DNA from: Adiantum capillus-veneris
Lineage: Eukaryota; Streptophyta; Polypodiopsida; Polypodiales; Pteridaceae
NCBI GenBank assembly: GCA_014529385.2
Contig: CM043959.1
Location: forward strand, 91,615,529 to 91,679,528
Direction: 5' to 3'
DNA length: 64,000 nt
Of this stretch, positions 14,339-24,535 are shown piece after piece. The stretch's first letter is position 1. Every line of letters begins with the position of its first letter. The notes beneath the pieces are model-generated. The model was not told where the DNA came from. It made no database searches and saw only the letters and a program-made list of their open reading frames with translations. A program made the translations under genes and the position numbers.

Positions 14339-14992
14339 CATTCCAAATGCGGACTCATGTCATATATTAGAGGGCAATGTTTGTGAGCAATTTTTCAACC
14401 ATTTTTATGTTTGATTGTGTGATTTTGGGAAAAAAGAATATGCCCTCGTAATCAATCTAAATTGGGGACCAAATCATCATTCATGAGCCCCTAGGGATGT
14501 GTATAGACTATAAAGAGAGTCAAATCTGGCCAAAAACTGTCTAAAAACAGCAAAAAATAGGCCAAGGCTGACGATAATGAGCGAGATTGTACATAGACGA
14601 GAGAAAAGTGAGCTACAAAGTGTTTTGCTTTTCATTGGTATTTTTCTAGGTTAGAATTGCTATTTTCGGGTTATTTTGGGATTTATTTGCTTTATTTTAG
14701 CCATTTTCTAGCAAAAATTATTTTTAAAAAATCCGTAATCTAGATGGAAACACAGAAGAAGAGACGCCTGATTGGAGCAAGGTAAAGAAGACACAGAAAA
14801 AATAGGGACTGCAAAGGTGACCGGGCAAAATGACCACCGTCATGAAGGGACCTCCAACAGGAGAAATCTACAAAAATGGTAAAACTGGAGCAACCGAAGT
14901 CTAAATCAGGAAATTTGCGAGCCTAAACCGCATCTTGCAAAAAGTTATGGCCACAGGTAAAAGATGAGAAAATTTGGTGTCGGAGTCTCGAT

Positions 14993-15005
14993 TACATATA
15001 GAGAG
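14993..15005 (+). promoter_or_regulatory. TATA-like site in the element 2 leader
   Basis: TACATATAGAGAG resembles the TATA region of plant LTRs and is followed about 45 bp later by a short GA run typical of 5' leaders. It could drive the 3' ORF. Prediction only. Confidence 0.3.
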
Positions 15006-15947
15006 GCTAGGCTAGAAATCTCTCATTTGAGTCATTTTCCATAGTGAGAGAGAGAGAGAGCTCCATACAGCAGTTGAGACTTCCAGGAGCTCATCCATCG
15101 CGCACGGTCACCAGATCGACATCAAAAATGAGAGGTATGCTCGTCAACACTGACTCTAAGTGTTGTTTGCTTCAGTTAGTCGCAAAACCTCGTCGGCATC
15201 ACAATCACAACCTGTGCACACATACGGTAGAATGGTTGTTAGGGAGACCTAGAGGCCACCAAATGGAACCAAAATTGAAAGGTACAATGCCTATAGCTTA
15301 GGGATCGAGCCTATGACCTCGGGAAGCGCGAAGGAACCCGCTCACAAAACCCTAATTTCACAGGACCTACAAAAGGGCAACTGAACCAAGGTGATCGGAA
15401 ATGAGCCAAAATTCATAGATAGCAAGCCAATAACCTCGACAAACCGATTGAAGGGTTAGACTATGAAAAAGTTCGTCAAATCGGAGCCTAAAGTCCCTAT
15501 CGGACGAAAACCGCACAAAGCGTCACGATACTCTAACGGGCCGACCAAGTGACAAAATGACACCAAATTCAACAAGGTACATCCAAAAGAGATCAACTAC
15601 GAGATGGAATGTGTCCACTCAGGAAAAAAGCTCTTCCACTAGGGCAAATGCCGGCAACAGGCCAGAAAGATGTCCAAATGGTCGTTCTTGGTGTTGTAAA
15701 CACCAAAACAACAACTGACTGCTTGGATGGAAGGTCAAAAGAATAAAAGACAGCCGGAATCATACAATGACCAAAAGGAACGGCGACCATCACCTAAGCG
15801 GTCTACTTCGACTCCAGGACCAGCTAAGTGTTGCAAACAGGGAGTACACTCTGCTAAATTGATTAAAACTTGATGTGTGTGTCTAGGAGGGCCTATTAAC
15901 ACCATGGTGGTTAAATAAATAAAAAATGGTAAAAATGACCAAGTACT

Positions 15948-16688
15948 AGTCTATCGCGATAGACTTGAATTTACACTTAGACAAGTGAAATTTTGACTTT
16001 AGCTTCATGAGGGGTGCTAACAAGGATTATTAACCACCAATATCAAGTCAAAGTGAAAGAAGGATCCGTTTTGGCCAAATAACTTAGTCTATCGCGATAG
16101 ACTTGCTGCACCAGTAATTGGGGGAAAGACTTCAAAATTCTAACAAAATAGACTTGAGGAAACACATGAAGGCAGTACACCAAATTTGGTGACAGGATGG
16201 ACTCCTATGGAAAGCTGAGAAAGACATGGTGACAACTAAGAGTCAGAACAGAACATCTCAAGGGCAAACAGGTAAAATTCATATATGAGGGGTCAAGAAA
16301 CCTTACATCAACTGGGAGAAGGCAGACAGATGGTCACAGAGCCAAAAAATGACAAATTGACACTAAGTACCAGTCTATCACGATAGACTAAGCAGAGAGA
16401 TACTGGACCATCTTATCCAAAATTTGAATTAACAGATGTCTTCAACAGGATGCAAGAAGACCACCCACTAAGTTTGAGCCCAAAACAACACAAAATGAAG
16501 GAGATAGACCAACATCTCTTTGGAAGGAATCAAGAAAATGGGGAGTTGACCCAAAAAGGGGTCACTTGACATTCATTTGAGGTGAAAATGGGATCAGATC
16601 ATGTACAAGGTATGGGAAACCAATTGGTGGAGGCACAACTGCAAAATGGAACCCTGGTCAAAAAAAGGCTAGTCTATCGTGATAGACA
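15948..16688. repeat. Four dispersed copies of an 18-bp palindrome
   Basis: AGTCTATCGCGATAGACT occurs exactly at 15948-15965 and 16086-16103. AGTCTATCACGATAGACT is at 16372-16389 and AGTCTATCGTGATAGACA at 16671-16688. The first two are perfect inverted repeats with no spacer, and changes in the others are confined to the centre and last base. Flanking sequence is much less similar, so the site itself looks conserved. Candidate roles are a dimeric protein-binding site or small RNA hairpins. Confidence 0.9.
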
Positions 16689-16984
16689 GAGAAAAAGTTG
16701 CAAATGAACAGATTTTGAGCTTGGGCTTATCGAGTGACCTTACATGCCTTGTGAGCATACACCACACAAAATTTCAAGGCATTTGGACTTGTTCTCCTTC
16801 ACCAACAACATTAATTTAAAGCCGCCAAAGTCGCACAATGGAAGAGCTTGTGTATCTACTAACATTTTACCATAACTAATCTTGGGACTAAGAAGGCTCA
16901 TCTAGATGCATGATTAAGTGGTAATCAATTTAATGGAGTAGTACTATGTTTGTGCATTAACGGTTAATTGTGAATACAGGATCT

Positions 16985-19330
16985 ATGGAGGCTTCTCCGG
17001 GAAAAAGAAAAGATAAGAACCTGACAACGGAAGGTGCAATACCCTATGCACTTCTACCCAATTCCCTAAAGCCAGCAGCCACCTGGATACATGCAAACGT
17101 GCAACAGGCAGCAACCTTTCAGATCTATCAAGGTTCATATGTGGATGACAAAAGGAACTTAGTGGATACAGTGATGATTCCCAAGGAGGCAGAGAATTAC
17201 TTGAAAAGATCACCGCAAAGGTCATGGCTCAAAAAAGTTGGCTTGTGGAACTTTGTATCACTACCACTCGTAGGGATAGATTTCAAGAGGGTACAACACC
17301 TAATAGAGACTATCCAAGAAGATGGAACTTGCAGAGTAGCAGGCATGGATAATGAAGTGATGGAGATAAAAATCACCAAAGAGATCATCAAAGAGGCATT
17401 GAAATTGTCAGATCAAGGAGCCAACATGAGGGAAAGAAGGAAAAACCTCACAGTCTACTTGCAAAAGTCCAAACTACCTTCTTTTGAACTCATAGCAAAC
17501 CCGGAAGTAAGAGAACTGACACAGATCTACAGTCAGTGTTTGTTGAGCTACAGCAAAAGACCGCCAAGATACACTACACCACACGGGAGCATCTCAACCA
17601 CACTGACATGGGCTATGGGAATGACCCATGAGTTCTATATAGATCACGCGTCATATCTGTTTGAAGAAATGACAAAGTTAAGGCAGGACAGACCAAATGA
17701 CATTGCAAGAGGAGAAGTCCTAACCAGAGTAATATACCATGCCATAGGCGTGGCATATCAGTTGCCACCTGCCCCTCATCAGAACGACTGGCTGGTATTA
17801 AGGGAGAATATCGAAGACAGATCACAAAGGAAAGTACCGGCCTCTATTAACACCATTGGAGGACACAAGCTGGAAAGAGTAACAAGAAGTACACAAGAAA
17901 AGATGGAAGAAGAAAGAAGAACCCAAGAGGAAGATGCCCGACTAAAGAAGCGGAAAGCGGAAATGGAAAACAACACCAGGTTGCAGAAGATAGCAAAAAT
18001 GGAAAGGATGCTAGAAGGATTTTCTCTAGAAAGATCTCTACGAGGCGATGTAGGCACCACTTGGAAACCTTTTAGTAGCACTTACACACTGAGAACGAAG
18101 AATAGAAGCAACCCAGCTTTTGAGTTGGACTGGTTCGAGAGGTACATCCAAGAAAGAAATGCTAGGGACGAACCAAAATTGCTACTAGAAGAGGAGGATC
18201 TCCAAACTTTGAGAGATCAGTTGAGGCCAACTTCACGTGATCAGGAAACACCGCTGTCATCTCCAAGTCCAGATACAAGTGAGAGGAAATCTAGCCCACC
18301 TGCTGACTCTACTTCGCATTCAGAAAGTTCACATCGTGATGGCAGAGTTCACACACCTCCAAGTGAAGAAGAAGAGGAAGAAGAAGAAGAAAGAACAGAT
18401 GGACACCCAAACACTGGAACCATATCACAAAGTGATAAAGGCAAGCAAAAGGAGGTGGATCAGACTAAAGATAAAGCTTACTCCTCTCAAGAAATTGAGC
18501 TGGAAGCTACTATAGATGAAGATTTTCAGTCAATGGCGACAATACTAAACAGAACAAGACTGCACAGTCAATGGTTAGCTGATCAGAACCGGTCCAACAA
18601 AATGAGGTTACAAAAAACAAATGAGGAAGTTCTGAGACTGCAAGAGCAAAGGGAGGACACTCTAAAGCTGGTCAGCATTAGAGATGCTGAGATCTTGGGG
18701 CTAAAAGGCACAGTAAATCTTCTCAAAGACAATTTACAGGAGTCTGAAGACTTCAATGCCATATGTGAAGATACAATAAACGTATTCCTTGAAGATGTCA
18801 GTGACATAGATGAACACATCCAAAAGTTGGAAAAAGAAAAGCAAGATGCGCTGGAGACAGTCATTAGTTTGCAAGTCGTCATCGATGACTTACAAATTGA
18901 AGTCAAAGATTTGAGAGCAGTAACAGATATCCAAGCAAGAGAAATCGAACGAGCTAAAAAGCAAAAAACGTCGCTACCAACAACACCGGTAGTCCACCCA
19001 GAAGAAGAAGTGGCTGCACTGAAGAGGGAGCTGGAGTTGGAAAGAAAACAGCGTTTAATGATAGCCGAAAGTGCGCTTAGAGCAGAAGATCAACTACAAA
19101 GACAAATTTCAGATTTACAAAGTGAACAACAACAAGGACCAGCTCCTGACAGTGAAATGGAAAGCATTGTTTCCAAATCACTCAGGGAAGAAAATGAAAA
19201 CCTGCACATCAGGTTAAAACAGTTAGAGGAGTCTGTCGCTCAAAAAGAAATGGAATTTAAAGCTCTACAAATCAATAGTAGAACAATGGTAACGCAAATC
19301 CCAAGTCTACAAACCGCAAGGCAACACTAA
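16985..19330 (+). CDS. Long accessory ORF of element 2: plant-mobile-like domain plus coiled coils
   Basis: The ATG at 16985 follows a likely splice acceptor at 16980; an upstream in-frame ATG is at 16970. The product is about 780 residues. Residues 45-300 resemble the putative plant transposon / plant-mobile domain: WLKKVGLWNFVSLP, a V-x-x-x-x-I-T-x-E-x-I-x-x-AL segment, then a helical block with TWAMGM and T-R-V-I-Y-H-A-I-G-V. A charged region at 300-350, a Ser-rich linker and a run of Glu near residue 465 follow, then long heptad-rich coiled coils at about 505-780. No catalytic motif is seen. TAA at 19328-19330 separates it from the next ORF in the same frame. The family call is tentative; the ORF itself is solid. 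Confidence 0.65.
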   Translation: MEASPGKRKDKNLTTEGAIPYALLPNSLKPAATWIHANVQQAATFQIYQGSYVDDKRNLVDTVMIPKEAENYLKRSPQRSWLKKVGLWNFVSLPLVGIDFKRVQHLIETIQEDGTCRVAGMDNEVMEIKITKEIIKEALKLSDQGANMRERRKNLTVYLQKSKLPSFELIANPEVRELTQIYSQCLLSYSKRPPRYTTPHGSISTTLTWAMGMTHEFYIDHASYLFEEMTKLRQDRPNDIARGEVLTRVIYHAIGVAYQLPPAPHQNDWLVLRENIEDRSQRKVPASINTIGGHKLERVTRSTQEKMEEERRTQEEDARLKKRKAEMENNTRLQKIAKMERMLEGFSLERSLRGDVGTTWKPFSSTYTLRTKNRSNPAFELDWFERYIQERNARDEPKLLLEEEDLQTLRDQLRPTSRDQETPLSSPSPDTSERKSSPPADSTSHSESSHRDGRVHTPPSEEEEEEEEERTDGHPNTGTISQSDKGKQKEVDQTKDKAYSSQEIELEATIDEDFQSMATILNRTRLHSQWLADQNRSNKMRLQKTNEEVLRLQEQREDTLKLVSIRDAEILGLKGTVNLLKDNLQESEDFNAICEDTINVFLEDVSDIDEHIQKLEKEKQDALETVISLQVVIDDLQIEVKDLRAVTDIQAREIERAKKQKTSLPTTPVVHPEEEVAALKRELELERKQRLMIAESALRAEDQLQRQISDLQSEQQQGPAPDSEMESIVSKSLREENENLHIRLKQLEESVAQKEMEFKALQINSRTMVTQIPSLQTARQH

Positions 19331-20194
19331 GGACAGGTACGAGTGCACCTGGAGCAAGCAACAACAAATTTGGTTGGACTCGCTGAAGTATATGGGGGTC
19401 AAGATGAGTACGAGGAAGATTCAGATGAACAGGAGGCACCAGATACACAGACTGATCAAACCGGCTCCAAAGACCAAGAGACAGAAGAAGATTCAGTCAC
19501 GAAATTGGAAGAGCAGAGGCTGGCCGAGCAGATGGAAAAACAAACAGAAATGATATGGTACAAGGCAATGCAACTCGAAAAGGAGTTGCTACAAGGTCTT
19601 TCCAGATCGGGCAAAACAGCAGCAAAGCTACGGAAGGAATGGAATGCACCTATGTTACCCTATGCTCTACTGAAGTACAAAACTCTAACACATCAACGAC
19701 AACTCGAAAAAGAAGAACAAGTGCCAGTGTTTGAAGGAGAAGTACAGGATCGGGAACAGCAAAATAGAATAGTAGACAGCCAGCCAAAATGGAGGCGTCA
19801 ATGGCTCTTGGATCATCCTAATAACCTGATCCACTCAGTCAACGCACCGCCTGAGCTAAGGAATGACAAAACTTTTTGCCCAACTCCCCGAACATACACC
19901 TACAGCCAACATAAATCACTACAGAGCAGAAATTCGACATGGCTAAATTATCCAGTAATGCCAGGGCCAGGAGAGGGAGAGAGAATATCCGGTTCTTACA
20001 TGGTGAAAACCCTACAGGACACCATCGCAGAATTCAGAGGCTCTCCCGACCTATCCTGCAAGATGCTATGTAAAATAGCTCGAACATTTTTGGCAGGCTT
20101 CTTCATGTACAAGTCAAAAAAATTTGGCCCATTAATGGCAAGCGAGTCTATGCGATATGATGCGTTTCTACATCAAATCAACCAAGAAAGATGA
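19331..20194 (+). CDS. C-terminal part of the accessory ORF (WLNYP domain)
   Basis: It reads in the same frame as the upstream ORF after one TAA, so both were probably one protein of about 1070 codons. An acidic stretch (residues 15-55) is followed by a domain with IWYKAMQ, RKEWN, PKWRRQWL, a C-P-x-P-R block, TWLNYP and a PDL-x-CKMLCKI helix. The same ordered motifs recur at 30600-31200 in element 4, which shows a conserved domain. I know no family with these motifs. It ends 47 bp before the terminal polypurine tract. Confidence 0.6.
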   Translation, partial: GQVRVHLEQATTNLVGLAEVYGGQDEYEEDSDEQEAPDTQTDQTGSKDQETEEDSVTKLEEQRLAEQMEKQTEMIWYKAMQLEKELLQGLSRSGKTAAKLRKEWNAPMLPYALLKYKTLTHQRQLEKEEQVPVFEGEVQDREQQNRIVDSQPKWRRQWLLDHPNNLIHSVNAPPELRNDKTFCPTPRTYTYSQHKSLQSRNSTWLNYPVMPGPGEGERISGSYMVKTLQDTIAEFRGSPDLSCKMLCKIARTFLAGFFMYKSKKFGPLMASESMRYDAFLHQINQER

Positions 20195-20241
20195 CAACGA
20201 CAATGAAGACAAAGACGATCATGTCGTGGTAGACATGAATT

Positions 20242-20251
20242 AGGAGGGGGG
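20242..20251 (+). other. Polypurine tract of element 2
   Basis: AGGAGGGGGG lies 3 bp before the TG of the LTR. Confidence 0.7.
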
Positions 20252-20254
20252 TAG

Positions 20255-20549
20255 TGTTGGAGCCCCATTGGTCCAACTATTATAATGAGCCCATCTTGTA
20301 AAGCATATCAAATTCCCATTTTATGTCAAAGACGTCTTATCATTTTGACCATTCGTCTGGGTTATGTAAAGATTAATCAGTTAGTCAGGACTCAGATTTG
20401 TTCCCACTTTGTAATAATGAGTAAGAGAACCCCATGTACATTTTTGAGCTAAGGTGACTAAAGTATAAAAGTCACCTTAGAACCATTTTTGAAAAACATT
20501 TGAATATTAATCCTGTGTCGTACGAGTCTGAGAGGGAGGGAGAGAGACA
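20255..20549 (+). repeat. Right LTR of element 2, about 295 bp
   Basis: It begins TGTTGG after the polypurine tract and ends near GAGACA at 20549, where sequence collinear with chromovirus pol resumes. A TATA-like TAAAGTATAAAAGT lies about 210 bp in. A related LTR with TAAGGTATAAAAACC follows element 4 (31555). The left copy is outside the window, so the right boundary is approximate. Confidence 0.65.
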
Positions 20550-20551
20550 AG

Positions 20552-21037
20552 CACAAAAGGTCCTTAACATTCAAAGAAAATGATTGGGTCTTACTTAAGT
20601 TTCCTAAGGCTCAATTGAGGCAAACAATGGGCAAAAATCCTACGGGCTATCAAAAGTATTATGCTAAGCTAGCAAAAAGATATTATGGTCCTTTCCAAAT
20701 CTTGAGGCCCATCAATGAGATGGCTTACCAACTCAAGTTTCCCAACCATCAGCTCATACACAATGCTTTTCACATGAGCCTACTTAAGTCCTACAAAGGA
20801 GAGCCACCAAGTGAAACAATTATTGAAGACCCTCCCAAAGTTGAAGACCAAGAAGAGGTGCTACAACCCAAAGCTATCCTTCGGCATGAAGACAAGGTAC
20901 TACAACATGGTAAGATTATCTGAACGTATCTTATTAAGTTCAAGAATTATCCTTTTGAAGATGCTAAATGGATGCAAGGAATACAACTTAAGGATAGTAT
21001 GAACCTTGTCAATGTTTACAATGCTACATTAAAGTAA
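20552..21037 (+). pseudogene. pol: Chromovirus integrase C-terminus with chromodomain
   Basis: One frame runs from 20552 to TAA 21035-21037 with a single TGA at 20921-20923. It begins in the F-x-x-x-D-W-V-LLKFPK block of the integrase C-terminal domain, passes YY-x-KLA-x-RYYGPF and the HNAFH-x-SLLK block, and ends in a chromodomain: ILRHEDK, H-G-K-I-I, then after the stop YLIKFKNYPFEDAKW. The chromodomain would direct integration to marked chromatin. The 5' part of this pol was separated by the insertion of element 2 and lies left of the window. It is closely related to element 5 at 38700-38855. Confidence 0.82.
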
Positions 21038-21666
21038 GAAAATGTACAAATTTCTTTTAAAACGACCAATGTTTTTGTCTTATAATACTAGTTCTCTTTT
21101 TATTGTACACAAAGTTTTAAGTGTATGCATGTTTAGAATCATGTTTGTGATGATGGCGTCTCTCAAACACCAAGTAGAATTTGCCACTCTACTTGGTAGA
21201 ATGAAATGGACTAAAGAGAAAACATGCTTGTGGAAGCTATGTCTCCCAAGCACCAAATGGATTAGTCATCCATCTTGGAAATATGTCGTAGGGTAAAAAG
21301 GGATCCTCTACCCGCTAAGCAAGATTGACTAATGACTAAGGATTTATCTCTTATACCTCATAGTTGAGGACGACTATGATTTCAAGAGAGAGGTAATGTC
21401 ATAAAATCTAATATCTAACCAACCCAATTGATTTTCTCATATTAAACTGATCATTTAATGTGGGAGAATAAACGATAACAAAGGTTAGGATATAGACATG
21501 TGCTTAATCTCAACACGGGGCCAATGGTAAAGGGGCCCAAATGAGAGATGGTCTATCAAAGATCAAGGCTAACCAATTGAGCTTAAAGACCTTAGGGTTA
21601 GCTTCATTGAAGACCTCCAAATGTTAGTGTTAAAAATTCCTTTGAACTTAGGTAAGCTACGGTTGA

Positions 21667-21867
21667 GCTTGAGGTGCTTGTCGTGATTGATGACTAAGGT
21701 GCTTGAGGTGCTTGTCGTGTTTGATAACTAAGGTGCTTGAGGTTCTTGGCGTGCTTCATGACTAAAATACCCGAGGTGCTTGCCATGCTTGGCGACTAGG
21801 GAGCCTGATGTTCTTGTGGAAACACTACCCAGGCTTGAGGTGCTTTGTCATGATTGCTGACTAAGGT
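21667..21867 (+). repeat. Minisatellite, about six 34-bp units
   Basis: Units of the type GCTTGAGGTGCTTGTCGTG plus about 15 bp ending ACTAAGGT start at 21667, 21701, 21735, 21769, 21803 and 21833. The first three are close; the fourth and fifth are diverged. Confidence 0.85.
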
Positions 21868-22375
21868 GATTAGGGATAAGGTGTGTAAAAGTCAACAATG
21901 ATCCCTACAAGGAGGGGGTGAGCCCTACAAGAGGGGGGATGAGACAGGACACACACACCCTCACACAAAGCAAGCTTGGTACAAAGAAAGCAAAAGGGAG
22001 ACTTTTTAAGTTCCTTCTCATGTTGCCCTCATGGTGTGCCTAAAGCCTATTGGTTGTCCACCCAAGGGGTCCAATGATAATTTAGACGATTTAATTAACT
22101 TTTTTTGCATTTATCAAGTCCTCTCTCTCAAAGGGGAAAGGGGGACACTTGTCCGAAGACTACCTTGTTGTTTGTAATGTATCCTGCATGTGATTGACCG
22201 GTTTTTTAGGGGTCCAATGAGATTCAAGCATGAGCTACAAGGGGGGGTCAACCAAAGCAAGCTAGGGGGTTGCTTGAGGGGTATACTCTCCCACACACAC
22301 TCACACACACTATCATTGTGTATTGTGCAAAGTGTAAGAGCTCCCTCTCCTTCTTGAAGCAAGTAGAGAGGTTGA

Positions 22376-22737
22376 GAGCCTACACCAACAATCTTGGCTA
22401 TGGAATGCAAATCCAACCAAGAGCCATGCTTCAATGCTTAAGCTTTCCATCTCCTCCATCTTCATTACTATGCTATTATGTATGCTAGAAAGAAAAGTGA
22501 TGATACGTAAGGAACTAATTCTTTCTCCAGTGAAATGTTTCTTCTTCCTCTTCCCTGAGCCTACACCAACAATCTTGGCTATGGAATGCAAATCCAACCA
22601 AGAGCCATGCTTCAATGCTTAAGCTTGCCATATCCTCCATCTTCATTACTATGCTATTATGTATGCTAGAAAGAAAAGTGATGATACGTAAGGAACTAAT
22701 TCTTTCTCCGGTGAAATGTTTCTTCTTTCTCTTCCCT
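22376..22737 (+). repeat. Tandem duplication of 181 bp
   Basis: 22376-22556 and 22557-22737 match with a constant offset of 181 and only a handful of differences, so the duplication is recent. Confidence 0.93.
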
Positions 22738-22997
22738 ACCCTCATTCCCTCCTAGCTCTCTCCACTTTTGAAGGTGTTTGAGGTCTTGGGACTGAGGCTT
22801 GGGATAGTTAATGATTTCCACAAAGTTTATGTTATGCTCGTATGGATGAATCTTTCCATCTTTGTTGCATCATGTAGGTCACAAAGAACACAAAGATTGT
22901 ATTGTAACAAGTCTCTCTTGATGGGAGAAACTATAATACAAATGCCTATTGGAGGGGGGATTGGCTCCACATAAATCCGGTCCTCAACTGTTGTCAT

Positions 22998-23110
<113 letters not shown>

Positions 23111-23115
23111 CAAAA

Positions 23116-23438
23116 TGTTGAGATGTCGAGCTCTACACGTTGAGCTGGAATCCACTACGGGTCTTGGCCGCTTACGACATTTACTCATTGGCGCGTTAGG
23201 TGACCGACATGGAGGATCTCTGCCAGTAATTCTACAGCTGGACTACACATATAGTGCCAGCCTAGTACGCTTCTAGCGAGTTCACACTTAGTGACCGCAT
23301 GTACATATGTGCTACTTTTTCAGCTTTAGCACTTAGTCATTTTGTACTCTCTTTTCTGTGAAGAAGAAGAAGAAGCTTTCCATCTCTTTGTGCTTTGTGC
23401 TTGTCTTGTGTAGCTCTCTTGCATCCTCATTCTTTACA
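23116..23438 (+). repeat. Left LTR of the copia element
   Basis: 323 bp, TG...CA, matching 27955-28277. It ends directly before the primer site. Confidence 0.95.
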
Positions 23439-23450
23439 TGGTATCAGAGC
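23439..23450 (+). other. Copia primer-binding site
   Basis: TGGTATCAGAGC is the standard complement of the 3' end of plant initiator tRNA-Met. Confidence 0.95.
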
Positions 23451-23713
23451 CTGGTGCAAGCAAGAGAGGCTAAGAGAGCAAGAGCATCACAATCCCTTCG
23501 TTCGCAATCCACGACCAGATGCCGGGTTTTTCGCACAAGTTTCTGAACAGGTCTCCAAAGTGCAGTATACTGAGATTTACTATACAAGTACAGTGGTTGT
23601 ATGTACGCTTGATTGTGGACACTCGTTGAGTGTAGAAAGCGTTACAGGTACCATGATAGCAGGTTCAGCAGATTTGCAGGTTTTTTCGGACTATTTTGTC
23701 TTAGTGCTTCAAG

Positions 23714-24535
23714 ATGTCTGATGATTTCAGTCAGATTGTTACTGAGAAGCTTGAGAAAAATAACTACCCTGCATGGAAGTTCATAATAACAAATTTCCTA
23801 AAAAGAAAAGGTTATTGGGACTATGTAGAAGGAGACAATGAAAAGGAACCAGAGATTCCCGAGGCAAATGCTACAGCAGAACAAAGGAAAGCTTTGAGGG
23901 ACTGGCAACAAGGCCAGAGCAAAGTGATGTATTGGCTTTCTATGAGCATCATAGATGGCATGATGGGCTATCTGCAGGATGCTGAAACCCCCGCCATTGC
24001 ATGGAGAAACTTAGGCAGAGTGTTCGAGGTGAACACCAAGGCCAGGAAGCTTCAACTAAAGTCGGAGCTAAATCAGTTTAAGAGGAACAACCTCTCAATC
24101 AATGATTATGCCTTGAAGATCAAGAGTATCATTGAGGCTCTTGGATCTATTAAAGTCTCAGTGGAAGACGATGACATTGTCCGTGCATGCTTGGATGGTC
24201 TAGGAGATGAGTATGTATATTTTAGGTCTTCCATGAATACAAGAGACGACATCCCCGTGTTCCAAGATTTGATTTCTATTCTTATTCTTGAGGAGAAGAA
24301 CCTTGACACATCTTCTTCTCATGGCAGAAATAATTCTAAACATGACTTCTATTCTAACTCCAACAGAGGTAGAGGTAGAGGTCGTGGTCGAGGCCCAAGG
24401 GGTTGCAGGGGCCAATTTCTGGAAGGTCAATCAAATCAAAACAATACAGGTGGCAGGGGAAACCAGTCTCAAGGCAAGGGGAGTCAAAGAGGTCGTGGTG
24501 CAGGATCAAAGCAGGCAGCAACATACTCCAGATAG
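23714..24535 (+). CDS. gag: Copia Gag
   Basis: The 273-residue ORF starts at ATG 23714. It has the copia gag pattern: N-Y-x-x-W near residue 18, W-x-Y-V-E-G near 35, then A-x-x-x-W-x-x-L-x-x-x-F (around residue 95), LQLKSELNQFK and Y-x-x-x-x-x-x-I-x-x-AL, and D-x-x-x-x-x-CLDGLGDEY. A Gly-Arg-rich tail (RGRGRGRG) follows. The frame closes with TAG just before the CCHC zinc knuckle, which is in another frame at 24543-24584. In most copia elements the two are continuous, so a 1-base indel near 24500 is likely. Confidence 0.9.
   Translation: MSDDFSQIVTEKLEKNNYPAWKFIITNFLKRKGYWDYVEGDNEKEPEIPEANATAEQRKALRDWQQGQSKVMYWLSMSIIDGMMGYLQDAETPAIAWRNLGRVFEVNTKARKLQLKSELNQFKRNNLSINDYALKIKSIIEALGSIKVSVEDDDIVRACLDGLGDEYVYFRSSMNTRDDIPVFQDLISILILEEKNLDTSSSHGRNNSKHDFYSNSNRGRGRGRGRGPRGCRGQFLEGQSNQNNTGGRGNQSQGKGSQRGRGAGSKQAATYSR

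Larger units (their letters stand above)
14339..16979 (+). other. Non-coding leader-like stretch of element 2
   Basis: No ORF above 90 codons is convincing here. It holds a TATA-like site near 14995, a GA-rich run at 15043-15060, candidate splice donors (GAG|GTATGC at about 15134), four copies of an 18-bp palindrome, and a good acceptor (AATACAG|G at 16979-16980) just before the next ORF. This looks like a promoter and an intron-containing leader for the downstream ORF, but no transcript evidence is available. Confidence 0.45.
11184..20549 (+). mobile_element. Element 2: Ty3-type element with unusual gene order, left part outside the window
   Basis: To the right of element 1 the order is two integrase zinc-finger units, integrase core and C-terminus, a retropepsin ORF, a purine tract, a 2.6-kb non-coding stretch, a long ORF like the plant-mobile domain, a second ORF in the same frame, a polypurine tract and a 295-bp LTR. 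The LTR ends where chromovirus pol resumes. This suggests one 3'-extended element inserted into a chromovirus. An alternative is two fused elements. The left LTR must be found to decide. Confidence 0.6.
21397..22740 (+). repeat. Putative 3' LTR or flank of the interrupted chromovirus
   Basis: A purine tract AAGAGAGAGG (21384-21393) is followed by TGTCATAAAATC at 21397, a plausible LTR start. The right border is unknown. It contains the 34-bp minisatellite and part of the 181-bp duplication. No ORF is convincing. Confidence 0.4.

Noticed and set aside
15948-16688. CRISPR-like array from the repeated palindromes
   Set aside because: Spacing is irregular (120-280 bp between copies), there are only four copies, and the context is a plant retrotransposon.
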